Shown: positions 6,573 to 8,314 of the stretch, in pieces
Layout of the letters: each line of letters opens with the position of its first letter
Position numbering within the stretch: position 1 is the first letter of the stretch
Assembly: GCA_964637705.1 (NCBI GenBank)
Contig: CAZWVM010000162.1
Location: 1-8,314, forward strand
Direction of reading: 5' to 3'
Origin: CAZWVM01 sp964637705
GTDB lineage: Bacteria > UBA8481
Length of the DNA: 8,314 bases
The notes under the pieces: model-generated
The model's database searches: none
What the model was told of the DNA's origin: nothing
What the model saw: only the letters and a program-made list of their open reading frames with translations
Position numbers and translations under genes: made by a program

Positions 6573-7291
6573 ATCGTCATCTCCGTCACGCTGCAGCGCG
6601 ACCCGATCCGGACCGGGATGACCGAGTAGCCGAAGCCGCTCGAGATGTGGAGGTTCATCCCCTCGATCACGTGATCGTCCCTGTAGACGGAGCGGTCGGC
6701 GCGCACCCGCTTGACCGGACTGCCCACGATCGGAAGCTTCACCTGCCCCGCGTGCGTGTGTCCGCAGAGAAGAACCGCGACGCCGGCGCGCGCGGCGGGA
6801 CGCGCGATGTCGGGGGAATGGGACAGCATGAGCGTGAAGGCGGCCGGCGGGATCCCCTGCATCGCCTTTTCGACGTCGTCGCGGCCGCTCCAGGCGTCCC
6901 CGCAGACGGCGAGACGGCGTCCCCCGCCCAGGTCGACCGACTCGTTCTCCAGGATGCGATGATCCCTCCTCAATTCCTCGATGAGCCCCGGGTCGTCGTG
7001 GTTGCCGACGCAGGCGAAGACGCCGGTCTTCGCCCGTGCCGCCTCGAAGACGCCGCGGACAAGGTCGCGCACGCGCCGCGACGGCGGCCCATGCCACATC
7101 TGATAATCGCCGCCGAAGAGCACGAGGTCGCAATCCGACCCGCGCAGCCAGGTCTCGAATTCCCTCAGGCGGGCGCCCGCGCGGAGGATGTGGAGGTCGG
7201 AGGCGAAACGGATCGTGAGCGGCGACGCGCCCGGGGGGTAGCGCGGATGCCGGAGGTCGCGCCGCTCGACGTGGAACCTCGTCGGCGTCAG
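6554..7291 (-). CDS. Calcineurin-like metallophosphoesterase, probable CTG start
   Basis: A dinuclear-metal phosphoesterase of the YaeI/YkuE-like type; members hydrolyse phosphodiesters or lipid phosphates, and the substrate here is unknown. Numbered from a CTG start at 7291 (245 residues), the five metal motifs are present: SDLH (31-34), GGDY (60-63), GNHD (96-99), SHSPD (157-161) and CGHTHAGQ (176-183), followed by GFGYSVIPVRIG. The first canonical start codon in frame is GTG 7123, which would cut off the first beta strand (LTIRFASDLH) and its metal-binding D32 and H34. The only NTG codon between the upstream stop and that motif is the CTG at 7289-7291. It forms a CTGA overlap with the stop of the hydrolase gene, and GGGGAG (7308-7303) stands 11 bases before it. 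Family assignment is sure; the start codon is inferred. It ends against the convergent hairpin. Confidence 0.85.
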   Translation of the reverse strand: MTPTRFHVERRDLRHPRYPPGASPLTIRFASDLHILRAGARLREFETWLRGSDCDLVLFGGDYQMWHGPPSRRVRDLVRGVFEAARAKTGVFACVGNHDDPGLIEELRRDHRILENESVDLGGGRRLAVCGDAWSGRDDVEKAMQGIPPAAFTLMLSHSPDIARPAARAGVAVLLCGHTHAGQVKLPIVGSPVKRVRADRSVYRDDHVIEGMNLHISSGFGYSVIPVRIGSRCSVTEMTIGPAQA

Positions 7292-7938
7292 ATCGCGACC
7301 GACTCCCCGGCCGCGAGGATCACGGCCTTCTCCCCGAGCTTCGACTGGAATTCCCTCACCTTGCCCTCGATGAGGGGCCAGGTGCCGTAGTGCATCGGCA
7401 CCGCCCTCCGCGCGCCCGTGAACTCCACGGCCTTTGCGGCGGAGGCCGCTCCCATCGTGTACCGATCGCCGATGGGAAGAAAGGCCAGGTCGATCGAGAA
7501 GAACTCCGCCAGGAGCTTCATGTCCATCGTGAGACCGGTGTCCCCCGCGTGGTAAACCTGCTTCCCCGCGATCTCCACCACGAACCCGACCGGGTGCCCG
7601 GTGTAGCAGGTGTGAAGGGCGTGCGTCATGTGGATCCGGACCCCCGCGACCTCCACGCTCCCCCCGATGTTCATACCCTCGGCCTTGTAACCGGTCTCCG
7701 CGAAACGCGTCGCCAACTCGTGGATACCGACGAAGGTCGCCCCCCGTTTCAGGAAGGACTCGGTGTCGCCGAAATGGTCCTCGTGGTCGTGGGTGAGGCA
7801 GACGATGTCGGCCCGGATCGACTCCGGCGTGCGTGTCGCCGAGGGATTGCCTTTCAGAAAGGGATCGATGACGACGGCGCGGTCGCCGCCCTCGAGCAGC
7901 ACCGCCGCGTGACCGAGGTAGGTCGCCTTGACGCTCAT
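7288..7938 (-). CDS. UPF0173-type metal-dependent hydrolase (metallo-beta-lactamase fold)
   Basis: A 216-residue, single-domain metallo-beta-lactamase-fold protein of the UPF0173/UlaG-like group, presumably cytoplasmic because no signal peptide is seen. The metal site is complete: HDHEDH (50-55), H106 in MTHALHT, D133 in YHAGDTG (129-135) and H183 in PMHYGTWPLI. The opening VKATYLGHAAVLL and VIDPFLKGNP (23-32), and the late MGAASAAKAVEFTGARRAVPMHYGTWP stretch read in parts, are characteristic of UPF0173. Physiological substrate is not known for the group. The ATG at 7938 is chosen because AAGGAG (7952-7947) sits 8 bases upstream and the ATG overlaps the preceding gene's stop as ATGA; a longer in-frame version from 8046 would run through that gene. 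Its own stop overlaps the following phosphoesterase start. Confidence 0.93.
   Translation of the reverse strand: MSVKATYLGHAAVLLEGGDRAVVIDPFLKGNPSATRTPESIRADIVCLTHDHEDHFGDTESFLKRGATFVGIHELATRFAETGYKAEGMNIGGSVEVAGVRIHMTHALHTCYTGHPVGFVVEIAGKQVYHAGDTGLTMDMKLLAEFFSIDLAFLPIGDRYTMGAASAAKAVEFTGARRAVPMHYGTWPLIEGKVREFQSKLGEKAVILAAGESVAI
7303..7308 (-). promoter_or_regulatory. Candidate ribosome binding site for the CTG start
   Basis: GGGGAG on the minus strand, within the last codons of the UPF0173 gene, is 11 bases before the proposed CTG at 7291. The spacing is at the long end of normal. It supports, but does not prove, initiation there. Confidence 0.4.
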
Positions 7939-8291
7939 GTCGTGGACTCCTTCCCGAGATGCGGGCGGATCGCGGCCGTGTCCCCCTCCGGGACGATGAC
8001 CGGCGCTCCCGCCCTCCGCGCCGCCTCCGTCGTCTCGGGATCGCATGCCACGGCGATCACCGGGAAGCGGCTCAGCTCGGAGTCTGCAAGGACGGCGCGG
8101 ATGGTGTCAAGGGCGCGCGCGGAGGAGAGTTCGCAGACGAGGGGCAGCCCGGGATGTGCGCGCAGGTATCCCACGCAGGCGCGCCAATCGGAGGTGGTGA
8201 CGTGGGGACCGAGGACGTCGTAGAGAGTCGACCGGTCGTAGTCGTCGATGTACAGGAGAAAGAGGGGGGGGCGGAAGGCGGTGTCAGGCAT
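7935..8291 (-). CDS. Small hypothetical protein with a degenerate receiver-like pattern
   Basis: A 118-residue soluble protein that I do not recognise by name. An ATG at 8291 or GTG at 8297 must be the start because an in-frame TAA lies at 8300-8298; neither has a clear ribosome binding site. The pattern recalls a CheY-like receiver: strand LFLLYIDDYDR (10-20) with two acidic residues, strand LPLVCEL (49-55), then SRFPVIAVACDPETTEAARRAGAPVIVPE (74-102), like the beta4-alpha4-beta5 part. If so, the phospho-acceptor Asp is replaced by E54 (or lost) and the conserved Lys-Pro is VPE, so it would not be phosphorylated normally. Its stop overlaps the UPF0173 ATG (ATGA), which supports it being a real translated gene. 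A run of eight C lies in codons 7-10. The receiver reading is inference; a Rossmann-like fold of other type is possible. Confidence 0.6.
   Translation of the reverse strand: MPDTAFRPPLFLLYIDDYDRSTLYDVLGPHVTTSDWRACVGYLRAHPGLPLVCELSSARALDTIRAVLADSELSRFPVIAVACDPETTEAARRAGAPVIVPEGDTAAIRPHLGKESTT
7947..7952 (-). promoter_or_regulatory. Ribosome binding site for the UPF0173 gene
   Basis: AAGGAG on the minus strand, inside the end of the upstream small gene, with 8 bases to the ATG at 7938. This is the best-formed such site in the minus-strand block and decides the start. Confidence 0.75.
8264..8271 (-). repeat. Eight-base C tract in the 5' end of the small gene
   Basis: Eight consecutive C on the minus strand (G on the plus) cover codons 7-10 of the small gene, which encode Arg-Pro-Pro-Leu. 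It is the longest single-base run I noticed in the window. Such tracts are prone to slippage, in replication or in sequencing. Confidence 0.8.
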
Positions 8292-8295
8292 ACGC

Positions 8296-8314
8296 ACTTA
8301 CGCTCTGCGTAAGT
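8296..8314. promoter_or_regulatory. Perfect 8 bp inverted repeat at the start of the minus-strand operon
   Basis: ACTTACGC (8296-8303) and GCGTAAGT (8307-8314) are exact inverse complements separated by TCT. On the minus strand the dyad ends 4 bases before the ATG at 8291. The window ends at the last base of the right arm, so the arms may be longer. It could be an operator over the promoter or a hairpin masking the ribosome binding region. Confidence 0.6.

Noticed and set aside
7939..8046. A 36-residue N-terminal extension of the UPF0173 protein
   Set aside because: Gly/Arg-rich, lies entirely within the upstream overlapping gene, and the ATG at 7938 has a strong ribosome binding site and matches the family's start.

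Overview
This is an 8.3 kb stretch of high-GC bacterial chromosome. Coding parts are roughly two-thirds or more G+C, GTG starts are frequent, and gene packing is tight. It carries housekeeping and envelope genes rather than an obvious phage, plasmid or defence island. The lineage cannot be fixed from the sequence; the gene content (RadA, histidine biosynthesis, a YfhO-like membrane protein, a sugar aminotransferase) would fit many high-GC, mostly uncultured Gram-negative phyla.

Plus strand, block 1 (1-4639) is one directional run: the 3' part of radA (DNA recombination/repair ATPase), hisH and hisA (histidine biosynthesis), then a large YfhO-like polytopic membrane protein, a probable envelope glycosyltransferase. 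Junctions are a 19 bp overlap, an 18 bp gap and a 3 bp gap, so co-transcription is likely. hisF, the obligate partner of HisH, is not in the window.

The 400 bp gap 4640-5039 holds no convincing gene but is dense in structure: a GC-rich hairpin nested inside a 10 bp inverted repeat, a perfect 18 bp palindrome, inverted and tandem copies of a CACGGAGA-type repeat, a 14 bp tandem duplication, and a good sigma70-type promoter with a 17 bp spacer. Its middle is clearly lower in GC (61 of 120 bases at 4721-4840).

Plus strand, block 2 (5040-6534) runs from that promoter: cdd (cytidine deaminase) followed after 1 bp by a DegT/DnrJ/EryC1/StrS-type PLP aminotransferase. The pairing of nucleoside salvage with nucleotide-sugar amination is unusual.

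Minus strand block (8291 down to 6554) converges on block 2. It is a three-gene operon: a 118-residue protein resembling a receiver domain without its phospho-acceptor Asp, a UPF0173 metallo-beta-lactamase-fold hydrolase, and a calcineurin-like metallophosphoesterase. The first junction is an ATGA overlap. The second is probably a CTGA overlap, because the phosphoesterase keeps its first metal-binding motif only if it begins at a CTG codon (7291). A perfect 8 bp inverted repeat sits against the start of this operon at the window edge, and the first gene has an 8-C tract near its 5' end.

No rRNA, tRNA, CRISPR array or transposase was seen. The points most worth checking are the intergenic repeat island with its duplicated promoter-proximal 14-mer, the CTG start, and the three-gene minus-strand operon with a degenerate receiver-like protein.
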